Below, piece after piece: positions 25,133 through 35,329 of a stretch of 64,000 bases of DNA. The notes under the pieces were generated by a model. The model was not told the origin of the DNA. It saw only the letters and a list, made by a program, of their open reading frames with translations, and did not search any database. This DNA comes from Paracoccus onchidii (GTDB lineage: Bacteria > Pseudomonadota > Alphaproteobacteria > Rhodobacterales > Rhodobacteraceae), in assembly GCF_028294535.1 (NCBI RefSeq), contig NZ_JAQBIE010000010.1:62001-126000 (forward strand). Reading direction: 5' to 3'. The first letter of the stretch is position 1. Every line of letters begins with the position of its first letter. The translations under genes and the position numbers were made by a program.

Positions 25133-26950
25133 TCAGTGATCCATCACCATGTGATCGTCGCCCGCCTGATGATAACGGCGAACCGGTGGGACAAAGTCCG
25201 CTGGTCTGATCGGGCTGGGGATCTCGTCGTTTGACAACGGCTGACGGACACGCCGCCGCGCCGGATCGGGCACCGGCACTGCCGACAACAGCTTGCGCGT
25301 ATAGGGATGCTGCGGATTGCCAAAGACCTGTGCGCGCGGCCCGATCTCGACGATCTCGCCCAGATACATCACTGCGACCCGGTGACTGACCCGTTCCACC
25401 ACCGCCATATCATGGCTGATGAACAGGTAAGCCAGCCCAAGACGCGCCTGAAGATCCAGCATCAGGTTGACGATCTGCGCCTTGATCGAGACATCCAGCG
25501 CAGACACGCTTTCATCTGCCACGATCAGCCGCGGTTCCATCCCAAGCGCGCGGGCAATGCAGATGCGCTGCCGTTGTCCACCTGAAAATTCGTGCGGATA
25601 ACGATTGGCCACCGCCGAAGGCAGTCCCACCTGCTCCAGAAGCGAGGCCACGCGCTGACGCGCCGCCTGGGCATCAGCCATGCCATGCACCAATAGCGGT
25701 TCGGCGATGGCCGCGCCTACTGTCTGACGCGGATCGAGACTGGCAAAAGGGTCCTGAAAGATCATCTGCATCCGGCAGCGTTCTGCCTGCAACTGCTTGC
25801 CGCTGAGATCAGCCAGAGATTGCCCGGCAATTCGCACCTCGCCCGCGCGAGGTGTTTCCAGATGCAGGATCGATCGCCCGGTGGTGGATTTGCCGCATCC
25901 GCTTTCGCCGACCAGCGCCAGCGTCTCACCTGCGCGCAGATCGAAGGACACGTTTTCCACCGCATGAACCCGCCCGCGCACGGTGCGGAAAACACCGCCA
26001 CGAATGTCGAACCGGGTAGAAAGGTTTCTTACCTGCAACAATGGCGCTTCGTCGCGCTTGACCGTGTCGATTTCGGGCACGGACGGGGTGATCGCCTGCC
26101 CGTCTTCATCCATTGCAGGAAAGGGGGTCGGGCGATCGGCTCCGCCCATTGCCCCCAGCTTGGGCACCGCGAATAGAAGTGTCTTTGTATAGGAGTGCTG
26201 TGGCGCGGCAAAGATGCGCGCGCAATCGCCGGTCTCGACGACATCACCCTGGCGCATCACCAGCGCCCGGTCCGCGATTTCCGCCACCACGCCCATGTCA
26301 TGGGTGATGAACAGCACGCCCATCTTTTCCTCGTCCTGCAATTCCTTGATCAGATGCAGGATTTGCGCCTGAATGGTCACATCCAGCGCGGTTGTCGGTT
26401 CGTCCGCGATCAGCAGCCGCGGACGACAAGCCAGCGCGATAGCGATCATCACCCGCTGGCGCATACCGCCGGAAAACTGGTGCGGAAACTCGCCCAGCCG
26501 TCGCTTCGCTGACGGGATGCGCACCCGATCAAGTAGCGCCAGCGCTTCGCCCCGCGCAGCGCGCCCGGACATGCCGCGATGAATCGACAGGGATTCCGCG
26601 ATCTGCTCGCCGACCGTCATGGTAGGGTTGAGCGAGGTCATCGGTTCCTGAAAAATCATCGCGATGCGGTTGCCGCGAATATCAGCCATGGCACTTTCAT
26701 CAAGCCTGGTCAGATCCTGCCCGGCGAACTGAATACTGCCGCGGGCGATCCTAGCCCCGGGCGGCAGAAGCCGCAGGATCGACAGCGCCGTGACCGATTT
26801 CCCGGATCCGGATTCCCCCACGACCGCAAGGGTTTCGTTTTCGTGGATCTGCATCGACAGATCATGCACGGCCGATTGCCAGCCGTCGCGTCCACGAAAT
26901 TCGGTCCGCAGGTTCTGAACATCAAGGATCGGAGTCGTGTATCTTGTCAT
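25133..26950 (-). CDS. Dipeptide/opine-type ABC transporter, fused DppD-DppF ATPase
   Basis: Predicted 605-residue protein with two complete ABC domains in one chain, like GsiA. The first has Walker [13 protein letters not shown], signature [15 protein letters not shown] and Walker [13 protein letters not shown]. The second has [27 protein letters not shown] and [12 protein letters not shown]. Each domain ends with the oligopeptide-transporter C-terminal extension. The ATG at 26950 follows GAGGAG. It is the last gene of the importer/oxidase operon and energises the permeases at 26964-28765. Confidence 0.92.
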   Translation of the reverse strand: MTRYTTPILDVQNLRTEFRGRDGWQSAVHDLSMQIHENETLAVVGESGSGKSVTALSILRLLPPGARIARGSIQFAGQDLTRLDESAMADIRGNRIAMIFQEPMTSLNPTMTVGEQIAESLSIHRGMSGRAARGEALALLDRVRIPSAKRRLGEFPHQFSGGMRQRVMIAIALACRPRLLIADEPTTALDVTIQAQILHLIKELQDEEKMGVLFITHDMGVVAEIADRALVMRQGDVVETGDCARIFAAPQHSYTKTLLFAVPKLGAMGGADRPTPFPAMDEDGQAITPSVPEIDTVKRDEAPLLQVRNLSTRFDIRGGVFRTVRGRVHAVENVSFDLRAGETLALVGESGCGKSTTGRSILHLETPRAGEVRIAGQSLADLSGKQLQAERCRMQMIFQDPFASLDPRQTVGAAIAEPLLVHGMADAQAARQRVASLLEQVGLPSAVANRYPHEFSGGQRQRICIARALGMEPRLIVADESVSALDVSIKAQIVNLMLDLQARLGLAYLFISHDMAVVERVSHRVAVMYLGEIVEIGPRAQVFGNPQHPYTRKLLSAVPVPDPARRRVRQPLSNDEIPSPIRPADFVPPVRRYHQAGDDHMVMDH

Positions 26951-26963
26951 GGTCGTGCTCCTC

Positions 26964-27827
26964 TCATTCAGCGCGGGTCTTCGGATCGATTGCATCGCGT
27001 AGGGCATCGCCAAGGATGTTCAACGCCAGCACGGTCAGCAGGATCGCAAGGCTGGGAAAGATGGCCAGCCACCAGCTGTCGAGGATATTTTCGAACCCTT
27101 CTCGGATCATGCTGCCCCAGGTGGGTGTCGGGGGCGGCACGCCAAGACCGATGAAGCTAAGCGAAGCTTCCGTGCGAATGGCGCTTGCCATCCACATCGA
27201 CCCCATGACAACCACTTCGGACACCATGTTGGGAAAGATATGCAGCCCCATCAGCCGAGGTCTGGAAAACCCCATGGCACGGCCTGCCTCGATGAAATCG
27301 CGCTGTTTCAGCGCAATCGTCGGGGCACGGGCAACGCGGGCAAAGGGCGCGATTTCGGTAATTGCGATAGCGATCACCAGGTTCTCGAAACTTGCGCCCA
27401 GCATGGCAGCGATCATCAGGCCCAGCAGCAGTGTGGGAAAGGACAGCATCACGTCGAGAAAACTCATCACCACGCGGTCGAACACACCACCGATGAAACC
27501 AGACAGAATGCCGATGGCCGAGCCCACCACCATCGCAATCACGATCGCCACAAAGCCCACGACCAGCGACACCCGTGCGCCGTAGATCAGCCGCGACAGC
27601 ACATCACGGCCGTAGGTATCGGTTCCCAGCCAGAACTCTGCCGAAGGTGGTTGCAGCCTGTGAATGATGTGTTGTTCCAATGGGTCATAGGGTGCCAGCA
27701 GCGGAGCAAAGACCGCCGCGCAGACGATGACGGTCAATAACGCCAGCCCGACCCATGACAGGCGATTACGACGGAACGCCAGCCAAAGGGCGCTTTCTCG
27801 AACGGAGGTTTCGGAAATAGCGGACAT
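26964..27827 (-). CDS. DppC-like ABC transporter permease
   Basis: Predicted 287-residue inner-membrane permease of the oligopeptide family: cytoplasmic N-terminus, first helix [20 protein letters not shown], periplasmic [19 protein letters not shown] motif, and the EAA-type loop [20 protein letters not shown] contacting the ATPase. It shares one base with the upstream DppB-like gene. Confidence 0.93.
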   Translation of the reverse strand: MSAISETSVRESALWLAFRRNRLSWVGLALLTVIVCAAVFAPLLAPYDPLEQHIIHRLQPPSAEFWLGTDTYGRDVLSRLIYGARVSLVVGFVAIVIAMVVGSAIGILSGFIGGVFDRVVMSFLDVMLSFPTLLLGLMIAAMLGASFENLVIAIAITEIAPFARVARAPTIALKQRDFIEAGRAMGFSRPRLMGLHIFPNMVSEVVVMGSMWMASAIRTEASLSFIGLGVPPPTPTWGSMIREGFENILDSWWLAIFPSLAILLTVLALNILGDALRDAIDPKTRAE

Positions 27828-28765
27828 CAGTTGTATTTCACCCTCGGATCGACCAGCCCATAGGCAATGTCAGTTAACATGTTCACAAGGATCACGAAGG
27901 TCGCGAAGACCACCATCAACCCTTGCAGCAAGGTATAGTCGCGGGCGTTCAGCGCCCCCAGGATCAGCCGCCCAAGACCGGGCCGCGAGAACACGATCTC
28001 GGTCAGCACCGAATTGCCGATCAGCGTGCCGAAATAGAGCCCGACGATCGTGACCACGGGTATCAGGGCATTGCGCAGCGCGTGCCGGCGGATCAGGCGA
28101 CCGGGTCGCACGCCCTTGGCGCGCGCAGTGCGGATGTAATCCTCGTTCAATACGCCAAGCATCGATGATCGCGTGACGCGGGTGATATAGGCCGTCATGA
28201 TCAGACCCAGATTCAGCGCCGGCAGTGCCAGGTTGCGCAAATGATCCCAGAGACCGTCGCCACCACTGCCAATCACCGGGAACCAGCGCAGTTGGACCGC
28301 GAAGGCCAGCAGCATCAGGATACCCGAGACGAAAGCCGGAAAGGAAAGCCCGACCAAAGACAGCACGCGGCTGAAGTAATCCGGCCAGAGGTTGCGGTTC
28401 AGCGCGGCATAGGTGCCCAGTGGGATGCCCACCATGGCCCCGATCACCAATGCCGCCGCAGTCAATTCCAGCGTATAGGGAAGGACGGTGGCGACCTCTT
28501 GCAACACGCCACGTCCGGTAGACAGGGATTGCCCGAAATCGCCCGTGGCGGCCTTGGCAAGAAAGTCGAGGTATTGGACGTGGATCGGCTGATCCAATCC
28601 CAACTGGCTGCGCATGGCCGCCAGCGATTCCGCACTCGCCTGATCGCCGAGGATCGCAATCGCGGCATCGCCCGGCACCAGCCGGACCAGCACGAATACG
28701 ACGGTCAGCATCAGCAACAGCGTCGGTATCGCCAACAGGATGCGCCGGATCACAAATTGAATCAT
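27827..28765 (-). CDS. DppB-like ABC transporter permease
   Basis: Predicted 312-residue permease. The signature first helix is followed by LVPGDAAIAILGDQASAESL, then QYLDFLAKAATGDFGQSLST and the EAA loop VLNEDYIRTARAKGVRPGRL, all typical of DppB/OppB. The start overlaps the stop of the oxidase subunit B gene, tying transport and catabolism into one transcript. Confidence 0.93.
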   Translation of the reverse strand: MIQFVIRRILLAIPTLLLMLTVVFVLVRLVPGDAAIAILGDQASAESLAAMRSQLGLDQPIHVQYLDFLAKAATGDFGQSLSTGRGVLQEVATVLPYTLELTAAALVIGAMVGIPLGTYAALNRNLWPDYFSRVLSLVGLSFPAFVSGILMLLAFAVQLRWFPVIGSGGDGLWDHLRNLALPALNLGLIMTAYITRVTRSSMLGVLNEDYIRTARAKGVRPGRLIRRHALRNALIPVVTIVGLYFGTLIGNSVLTEIVFSRPGLGRLILGALNARDYTLLQGLMVVFATFVILVNMLTDIAYGLVDPRVKYN

Positions 28766-29883
28766 GCGGCGGCTCCTTTGGTTGTCAGTCGTTCGGCGTT
28801 GAACGGCAGGAAGATTTCGGGCACCACACCCGTTGTCACCATCCCGGCCATGGCTTCCCCGGCCGCAGGCACAAGCTGGAATCCATGGCCCGAAAAGCCG
28901 AAAATGTGAAAAATTCCCGCAGCCTTGCCGGGGCAGATGACCGGCAGAAGATCACTTGTCTTGCCTTCGATACCCGACCAGCACCGGGCAATGCGGGCGC
29001 CCTTGACGGCGGGCATCAATTCTTCTGCCGCCGCGGCCCCACGGGCCAGCGCATGGAAATCCATCGCCGTGCGCCCGCTGTCCAGATCATAGCGGCCCTG
29101 GATGCCGCCCCCCAAGACCAGTGTGCCCTGAGAGGATTGTTTGAATGACAAAGACCGGCCAACGATGCTGACCACCGGGCGGATCGTCTGGGTCAGCCGT
29201 TCCGTGACCATCATCATCGATGCCTTGGCCGACAGGGGAATGCTTTCCCCGGTCATGGCCGCGACCCGCGCACCCCAGGCCCCTGCTGCATTGATCACTG
29301 TGGGTGCGGCGAAAGCGCCTTGCGCGGTTTCAACCCGCCATGCACCGCGCTGCTCTGACAGCCTGCAAACCGGCGCGCCCTCGACAATGCGCACGCCGGC
29401 CCGCTCGGCTGCGGCGCGAAAGGCCACCAGCGTGCGGTGCGGATCCGCCGCGCCATCCCTGTCGGCATAGGCGGCGCCGATGAACTTTGGATTGATCCCG
29501 GGGACCAGTTGGCGCAGTGTATCCTGCCCGATGATCTGCTCGTTTGTATGGCCGTGCGCTTCCAATTCCGCGATGCGGCGAGTTTCCGCAGCAATCTGCG
29601 CTTCGGTTTCGAACACCCTTAGCTGCCCATGGGCATGAAAGCCGCAGTCATCACTAACAAGATCGCCAATCTGGTGCCACATCTCCATCGATCGCAGCGC
29701 CAGCGGCATCTCCCGCGGATCGCGCCCCAGCGTCCGCACCCCGGCGGCCGATGCCCCCGAAGCATGCCGCCCGACGAACTCGCCTTCCAGCACGGTTACA
29801 TCCGCCCCGTCCCGTGCCAGATGCAGCGCTGAAGACAGCCCGTGCAGGCCACCGCCAATAACAAGAACATCCGCCGTGCTCAT
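28762..29883 (-). CDS. FAD-dependent opine/hydroxyproline-type dehydrogenase, subunit B
   Basis: Predicted 373-residue DAO-family flavoprotein with the N-terminal dinucleotide motif VIGGGLHGLSSALHLARDG and the C-terminal GIEGKTSDLLPVIC and FGFSGHGFQLVPAAGEAMA. This is the size and type of the beta subunit of OoxAB/NoxAB opine oxidases and of HcnC and D-hydroxyproline dehydrogenase. It probably carries the substrate site. It overlaps subunit A upstream (4 nt) and DppB downstream (4 nt). Confidence 0.87.
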   Translation of the reverse strand: MSTADVLVIGGGLHGLSSALHLARDGADVTVLEGEFVGRHASGASAAGVRTLGRDPREMPLALRSMEMWHQIGDLVSDDCGFHAHGQLRVFETEAQIAAETRRIAELEAHGHTNEQIIGQDTLRQLVPGINPKFIGAAYADRDGAADPHRTLVAFRAAAERAGVRIVEGAPVCRLSEQRGAWRVETAQGAFAAPTVINAAGAWGARVAAMTGESIPLSAKASMMMVTERLTQTIRPVVSIVGRSLSFKQSSQGTLVLGGGIQGRYDLDSGRTAMDFHALARGAAAAEELMPAVKGARIARCWSGIEGKTSDLLPVICPGKAAGIFHIFGFSGHGFQLVPAAGEAMAGMVTTGVVPEIFLPFNAERLTTKGAAA

Positions 29884-31265
29884 GGTGCTTCGCGCCCTTC
29901 CTCCAGCGCCGCGAGTTCACCAAGCGTCACAGGCTTCAACGGTGGGCGGATGCGGAAAAACCCAGTTTCGGCGCGGCTCTGGCCGTATTCTTCGGAGAGG
30001 ATGCGATTGACGCTGTAGCCGCACTGCCGCCCTTGGCACGGCCCCATACCACAGCGCGTATAGGCTTTGACCTGGTTCGGCCCGCCGCGATGCAACCGGG
30101 CGGCGACGCGGATGTCGCCGGCGGTCAGTTCCTCGCACCGGCAGATGACAGTCTCATCGGGAATCTGCGCCTCGGACGGCGGATATAGCGCATCGATCAC
30201 TGGACGCGAGGCCAGCCGCCGCGCAAGCCCGGCGTGCGCAGCATGCAAATGCGCCGCCGGTGCATCCTGCCCCAGCCTGCCGGCAATCCCAAGCGCGGCA
30301 ATTCGGCCCCGCTCTTCCGCTGCCAAAGCCCCGCCAATACCGGCACCGTCGCCGGCCAAAAACAGCCCGTCGACACTGGTCATGCCACGTTCATCGGTGC
30401 GCGGAATAAAACAGCCCTGCGCTTCGGACCAGTCGTGTTCGCAATTCATCGCAAGCGTGGTGTGGATCGACGGAACCACCCCTTCATGCAGCAGCAGCAC
30501 CTGCGCAGACTGCTCATGCACCCGCCCATCGGCTGCGGTATATCGAACCGCCTCGATCCGGTCCTGTCCCAGCGCCTGCACATCGCGCACCCCGCGCAGC
30601 CAAGGCAAACCAGTCGCGCGTAGCTGGCGCAGCCATTTAACCCCCTTGATCAGGTCGCCGCGCCCGCGGAGTGCCGCCATCGCATGAGGCAGGACGCGCG
30701 ACGCCTGACCCTTGGGAGTCGTATCAAGAAAACCGGCAACCTGTCCGCCCAGAGCCAACAACTGGCGCATGTAGAGCAACGGCAAAGGCCCTGACCCCGC
30801 GATCCAGACAGGCGCCTCTGGTATCTGAGCCGAGGTTTTCAGCAGGATCTGCGCCGCCCCAACCGTCATCACACCCGGAAGTGTCCACCCCGGCACCGGC
30901 ACCGGACGTTCCTGCGCGCCCGTTGCCAGCAGCACGGCGCGATAGCGGCGAGAGAAAGCCGTCTCGTCGCGCGACATGAAAACCTGGAACCCCGGCTCGA
31001 TATGCCAAAGCCGTGTGCCGGGCATGTAATCCACCCCGGATAAGCGGAACCGCGCCACGCGATCCGCGCCTTCGGCATATTCGGGGCCCAATGCGCGGCG
31101 AACCGCGTCGCTGCGCGGCCCTTCACTGGCGCGCCATATCTGTCCGCCGGGCATCGCCTGCTCATCAATCACAAGCGGCGCGAATCCAAGATCTGCCAGC
31201 TGCACGGCAGCCGCCATACCCGCTGGACCAGCGCCGACGATCAGGATGTCATGTTCGGTCTTCAT
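29880..31265 (-). CDS. Opine/hydroxyproline-type dehydrogenase, subunit A (FAD, Fe-S)
   Basis: Predicted 461-residue pyridine-nucleotide-disulphide-oxidoreductase-like protein. The FAD motif is LIVGAGPAGMAAAVQLAD, a second nucleotide fold starts VWIAGSGPLPLLYMRQL, and the C-terminal BFD-like domain has CRCEEL followed by TRCGMGPCQGRQC, a four-Cys 2Fe-2S site. This matches the alpha subunit of opine oxidase, HcnB and D-hydroxyproline dehydrogenase. It should relay electrons from subunit B to the respiratory chain. It overlaps its small Fe-S partner by 4 nt. Confidence 0.88.
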   Translation of the reverse strand: MKTEHDILIVGAGPAGMAAAVQLADLGFAPLVIDEQAMPGGQIWRASEGPRSDAVRRALGPEYAEGADRVARFRLSGVDYMPGTRLWHIEPGFQVFMSRDETAFSRRYRAVLLATGAQERPVPVPGWTLPGVMTVGAAQILLKTSAQIPEAPVWIAGSGPLPLLYMRQLLALGGQVAGFLDTTPKGQASRVLPHAMAALRGRGDLIKGVKWLRQLRATGLPWLRGVRDVQALGQDRIEAVRYTAADGRVHEQSAQVLLLHEGVVPSIHTTLAMNCEHDWSEAQGCFIPRTDERGMTSVDGLFLAGDGAGIGGALAAEERGRIAALGIAGRLGQDAPAAHLHAAHAGLARRLASRPVIDALYPPSEAQIPDETVICRCEELTAGDIRVAARLHRGGPNQVKAYTRCGMGPCQGRQCGYSVNRILSEEYGQSRAETGFFRIRPPLKPVTLGELAALEEGREAP

Positions 31266-31558
31266 TGTGCCACCTTCAGCTTGCCGCGCGGGCGTTCGAT
31301 CCGCATGCCCGGGCGGGCCTCGACCAGACAGGTCTGTACCGATGTTTGGTCATCCACTGTCGCCAGACAGTCGAAACAGACGCCCATCAAACAAAAAGGC
31401 GCCCGTGGGCTTTCCCTGACCGGGGTGTGGCGCGCCAGATGGGGCGGCGTGCGCAGCAGCACCGCCGCAACCGTATCACCCGGGCGGGCCGACACTGCCA
31501 TGCCATCGACAAAGACCTGAAACCCCGGTTCTTTAGGATCAGTGAGCTGTTTGAACAT
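31262..31558 (-). CDS. Small 2Fe-2S subunit of the opine-type dehydrogenase
   Basis: Predicted 98-residue plant-type ferredoxin fold of the HcnA/SoxA-alpha type. FCLMGVCFDCLATV gives three Cys (C-x4-C-x2-C) and QTCLV the fourth. A three-subunit make-up (this plus the two flavoproteins downstream) is known for D-nopaline-type and D-hydroxyproline dehydrogenases. The ATG at 31558 lies within the 3' end of the preceding oxidase gene (20-nt overlap); an extended frame to 31708 is antisense-like and rejected. Confidence 0.86.
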   Translation of the reverse strand: MFKQLTDPKEPGFQVFVDGMAVSARPGDTVAAVLLRTPPHLARHTPVRESPRAPFCLMGVCFDCLATVDDQTSVQTCLVEARPGMRIERPRGKLKVAQ

Positions 31559-32678
31559 CGAAACGCCTGTGATGAAATGGATTGTAACTTGCGGGTAATG
31601 CACCCGCCGCGATATGTCCGGCCAGTTCATCTGCGTGAACCGCAGCCAGCGTGACACCGGAATGGCAACTGGCCACGAAGATACCGGGGTGTTCCTCGGA
31701 TTGGGCATAGACGGGGTGGCCGTCCGGCGTCATGATGCGCAGCCCCGACCAATGCCGCACCAGCTGCGCCCGTGCCAGATCGGGCGCGATCTTGATCGTC
31801 TTGCGCGACAGCCAGGCCGAGGCCCGCGCGGTGACCGACACATCCGCGCCGACCTCTTCCTTGGTGGCGCCAATCATGATCGTGCCTTCCGCCGTTTGTC
31901 GCAGCCCGCTGCATGGCAGGGGAAGAACGGGCGCCAGCCGCTGGGTCACAAGCACCTGCCCGCGCTGTGCCCGGATCGGCACATCCAGCCCCAATGAACG
32001 CCCCAGCGCGCCACTGGCGATGCCGGCCGCGATGATCACGCGCCCTGCTTGCCAGCGCAGGTCGCCGCTGCTCACCTCGCACCCGCCCGCCTTTGGACGA
32101 ATTTTATCGACCGTGGTGCGCCCTCGGATTTCGTTGCCCTGTGCCTGAATCGCCTTGTGGAGTGCGGACAGCAGTTGCAGCGGGTTCACGTGACCGTCGC
32201 GCCGGCCAAAACTGGCGCCGCTAACACTGTTGCCCAGCCGCAGATCCGGCATCAAATCTTGCACCTGATCCCGGCTCAGCATTTCGACATCCGGTTCACC
32301 GGCGTCGGCGAATGCTGACCGATACTCATCATCCAGGGCCTCGATCAGGGCCTTTCGCTCTTCAAAACCGTCATCGCCCTGACAAAAGGCAATCCCACCA
32401 GCATGCTGATAGTCAATCTGCGCCCCCCCGGCGCTGGCGCATAGTTCACGGTGAAATTCGCGCCACATATCACTGCTGCGCTTGGTCAGGTCCTGATAGG
32501 CCGGCATTCCGCGGCCCTTGCCCTGTGACCAGACCAGCCCGAAATTGGCGCGCGCTGCGCGGAAATCCGTATCGGCGCCATCCAGCACCAACACCCGCCA
32601 TTTGCGTTGTCCAAGGCCATAGCCAATGGCAGCCCCGACGGTACCCGCACCGATCACGATTGCATCGAAGTCTGCCAT
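31539..32678 (-). CDS. Additional DAO-family FAD-dependent amine oxidoreductase
   Basis: Predicted 379-residue flavoprotein with VIGAGTVGAAIGYGLGQRKW at the N-terminus, HVNPLQLLSALHKAIQAQG in the middle, and the C-terminal SGLRIMTPDGHPVYAQS and SCHSGVTLAAVHADELA. It resembles subunit B at 28762 but is separate, so the operon has two DAO-type enzymes. It may act on a second opine or on the released amino acid. The ATG at 32678 has a perfect GGAGG with 5-base spacing. First gene of the operon, divergent from the LysR gene. Confidence 0.85.
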   Translation of the reverse strand: MADFDAIVIGAGTVGAAIGYGLGQRKWRVLVLDGADTDFRAARANFGLVWSQGKGRGMPAYQDLTKRSSDMWREFHRELCASAGGAQIDYQHAGGIAFCQGDDGFEERKALIEALDDEYRSAFADAGEPDVEMLSRDQVQDLMPDLRLGNSVSGASFGRRDGHVNPLQLLSALHKAIQAQGNEIRGRTTVDKIRPKAGGCEVSSGDLRWQAGRVIIAAGIASGALGRSLGLDVPIRAQRGQVLVTQRLAPVLPLPCSGLRQTAEGTIMIGATKEEVGADVSVTARASAWLSRKTIKIAPDLARAQLVRHWSGLRIMTPDGHPVYAQSEEHPGIFVASCHSGVTLAAVHADELAGHIAAGALPASYNPFHHRRFDVQTAH

Positions 32679-32716
32679 TCTGCCTCCTATTGAGCTGTTG
32701 CCACGTTACCCCCTGC

Positions 32717-32769
32717 ATCGGTATCGTAACAAAGACCGATTTACATAATCGGTATTCCTATAGGTTATG
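32717..32769. promoter_or_regulatory. LysR operator region between the oxidase operon and its regulator
   Basis: Contains the perfect palindrome ACCGATT-TACAT-AATCGGT at 32735-32753 and, abutting it, TATTCCTATAGGTTATG (32753-32769), which is close to a site upstream of the binding-protein gene at 35253. CGGTATCG also occurs near 32719. The layout in a 102-base divergent gap next to a lysR gene is that of an activator/autorepressor site. Confidence 0.72.
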
Positions 32770-32780
32770 AGGTATCGAAC

Positions 32781-33722
32781 ATGCGCAACTTTCGGCAACC
32801 CACTCTGCGGCAGATCGAGGTTTTCAAGGCGGTGATCGAAACCGGCACGGTCAGCCGGGCGGCCGAAACGCTTCACATGTCACAGCCCGCCGCAAGCAAG
32901 CTGTTGTCGAATCTAGAGGCCGATTCCGGGCTGGAACTGTTCGAGCGTCGGCGCGGATTGCTGGTGCCGACCGAGCGGGGGCAACGGTTCTATGAAGAGG
33001 TGGACCGGATCTTTACCGGACTGGACCAAATCGGGCTTGCCATCGACAACCTGCGCAACGAGGAACGCGGGCGGCTGACCATTGGCGTCCTGCCGGCGTT
33101 GTCGGGGCGCTTTATCTCCAGCGCGATCAGAAGTTTTTCCGACGTTCAACCGGATGTTTTCATTTCGCTTCATGCGCGATCATCATCTTATCTGGTTGAC
33201 TGGATGCGCTCGGGCAAGGTGGATGTCTGCATCGTGGCCGGCCGGGTCGACGATCCGCATATTCGCGCCGAGCCGCTGTTGAACATGCCCATGGTCTGTA
33301 TGATACCGCTTGATCACCCGTTGACCGCGCTGGATCATCTGTGTGTCGCGGACCTCGCGGATGCGCCGCTGGTTGCCTTCATGCACTCAAGTTATACGCG
33401 CCATCAGCTTGAACGTATATTTGACGCCGAAGACCGCCGCCCGCGGATCGTGACCGAGGCGACAACGGCGCAGAATGTCTGTGAACTGGTGGCCGCCGGC
33501 ATAGGCGTGGGGTTGGTGCATCCGGCCTATGTCGAAACGGTCGAGGGGCGCGTTGCAGTGCGCCCCTTTGTGCCGGAAAGCTATCTTGATTTCCAGCTTT
33601 GCCGGCTGCGCCACGGACGTAACAGGCAGCTTGTTACCACATTCGTGGATCAGGTGCGGGCAACGGCCGACGCCTTTGCCCGCGACCATAGCTTTATCTG
33701 GTCAGATCGGTCATCTCAGTGA
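32781..33722 (+). CDS. LysR-family regulator of the opine-type cluster
   Basis: Predicted 313-residue LysR protein. The N-terminal winged HTH (TLRQIEVFKAVIETGTVSRA and SQPAASKLLSNLEADSG) is followed by an effector domain starting near residue 90 (LTIGVLPALSGRF). Divergent from the oxidase operon and close to NocR/OccR-type opine sensors in arrangement. Its last 29 bases overlap the 3' end of the convergent binding-protein gene. Confidence 0.9.
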   Translation: MRNFRQPTLRQIEVFKAVIETGTVSRAAETLHMSQPAASKLLSNLEADSGLELFERRRGLLVPTERGQRFYEEVDRIFTGLDQIGLAIDNLRNEERGRLTIGVLPALSGRFISSAIRSFSDVQPDVFISLHARSSSYLVDWMRSGKVDVCIVAGRVDDPHIRAEPLLNMPMVCMIPLDHPLTALDHLCVADLADAPLVAFMHSSYTRHQLERIFDAEDRRPRIVTEATTAQNVCELVAAGIGVGLVHPAYVETVEGRVAVRPFVPESYLDFQLCRLRHGRNRQLVTTFVDQVRATADAFARDHSFIWSDRSSQ

Positions 33723-35253
33723 TTCGGGGGGCAAGGTTCATCTCACCCTCCAACTCATATCCGTAGTCGACATCGGCACTGCGCAGCCAGACCTGGCGCA
33801 GATTGAACAACGGCACCGAACAGACTTGTTCATGGATCAGCCGCTGCGCTTCAGCCCAATGTGCCTTCTGCACCTCTGGATCACCTTCGACCTTGGCGGC
33901 GTCAATGGCTGCATCCGCCACATCGCAATGCGAGAAATTGGTGATCGCGGTCGGCGTCCCGACAATCGCATCCGAATGATAGAACTCGGTCAGGTAGCTA
34001 TCGGCAACCGGGAATCTCGCAGCACCATAAAAGGTCGCACCGCTCAGGTCGTCGCGGATCATTTCGTGATAGGTCGGGTGGTCGACGACTTGCATGTCCA
34101 ACGTGATGCCCGATTGCGCCAATTGCGCCTGGATCACTTCCATGATTGGCAGCTGCGCGTTGTTGCTGGACACCACAGCGTTGATCGTCACGCCATCCGG
34201 ATGGCCCGCCTCGGTCAGCAATGCCTTGGCAGCTTCGGGATCATATTCATAGGTCCCCGCGCTGCAGTCCTCGCCCAGATACCCAGTAGGCACCACTGAA
34301 CATCCCCGCGGTCCGACATCAGCCCCGACGAAAGCGACGATCTCATCAACGTTGATCGCATGGGCCACCGCTTGACGCACGCGTTTATCATCCAGCGGCG
34401 CCATTGCGGTATTCAGGTGCAGCGTGCGGAACTCTGCCGGCCAGAAAAGATCGACCTTGGTGTTTTCCTCGTTCTGCCAGCGGCCAACCCATCGTTGTTC
34501 ACGCTTGCCATAGATCAGGTCCAGCTCTTCCGAGGCAAAGGCCAGTTCACGGCTGGCATCCGCCTGAATCAAGCGATAGTCGATTTGATCGATTTTAGGT
34601 GCGCCGCGAAAATACTCTTCATGTGCGACAAACACCACTTGTTGCTGGGTGTCGTAGCGTTCGAATTCGAATGGGCCCGTGCCCACCGGCGCTTTGCTGA
34701 AATCATCGCCACTGGCTTCCGCCGCAGCCTTGCTGATGATCTGGCCGCCGTGGTAGTTCGATACCAATCCCAGCAGTCCGGGCACCGGGTGCGCCAGTAC
34801 GATTCGCACCGTGTGGTCGTCCAGCGCCTCGATCGTTTCAAAGGCGGAATAGGCGGCAGCGAAGCTGGACCGTTCTGGGTCCTTTGCACGCTGCAGCGAA
34901 TAGACCACATCCTCGGCTGTCAGCACCCCCCAGTCGCCGTGGAACGAGATGCCCTGCTTCAAGGTGAAGATCCATTCGGTGCCGTCTTCAGAGGCGGTCC
35001 AGCTTTCGGCCAGGTCGGGCTCTAGCGCATCCGGATCGGCGCTGCCCGGCGGAAACCGCACCAGCCCGTTGAAGATCCATGACATCGGCCCCTTTTCCGC
35101 CGTAGCCGAAGCACGGTGTGGATCAAGCGTTTTGATTTCTGGCGTGTTGATGCCGACCCTAAGAACCTTGTCCTGGGCCAGCGCTGGTGCGGACAAGGCA
35201 AATCCGGACAGAAGTGTCGCGGTTATTGTTGCCGCTTTTGTAAGGTGTGTCAT
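33694..35253 (-). CDS. Dipeptide/opine-type periplasmic solute-binding protein
   Basis: Predicted 519-residue family-5 solute-binding protein (DppA/OppA type). It has a signal peptide (hydrophobic ATITATLLSGFALS, cleavage after ALA) and LAESWTASEDGTEWIFTLKQ, which is diagnostic. It should be the receptor for the permease/ATPase genes at 25133-28765, although the lysR gene sits between them. It has its own promoter with a motif shared with the lysR/oxidase intergenic region. Confidence 0.91.
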   Translation of the reverse strand: MTHLTKAATITATLLSGFALSAPALAQDKVLRVGINTPEIKTLDPHRASATAEKGPMSWIFNGLVRFPPGSADPDALEPDLAESWTASEDGTEWIFTLKQGISFHGDWGVLTAEDVVYSLQRAKDPERSSFAAAYSAFETIEALDDHTVRIVLAHPVPGLLGLVSNYHGGQIISKAAAEASGDDFSKAPVGTGPFEFERYDTQQQVVFVAHEEYFRGAPKIDQIDYRLIQADASRELAFASEELDLIYGKREQRWVGRWQNEENTKVDLFWPAEFRTLHLNTAMAPLDDKRVRQAVAHAINVDEIVAFVGADVGPRGCSVVPTGYLGEDCSAGTYEYDPEAAKALLTEAGHPDGVTINAVVSSNNAQLPIMEVIQAQLAQSGITLDMQVVDHPTYHEMIRDDLSGATFYGAARFPVADSYLTEFYHSDAIVGTPTAITNFSHCDVADAAIDAAKVEGDPEVQKAHWAEAQRLIHEQVCSVPLFNLRQVWLRSADVDYGYELEGEMNLAPRITEMTDLTR

Positions 35254-35329
35254 TGCGTTCCCTGTTGGCTGTGACTGACCTTATCGGGCAAGCCAACCAC
35301 CCATTTTGTCAAATAGATAAACCTATCCC

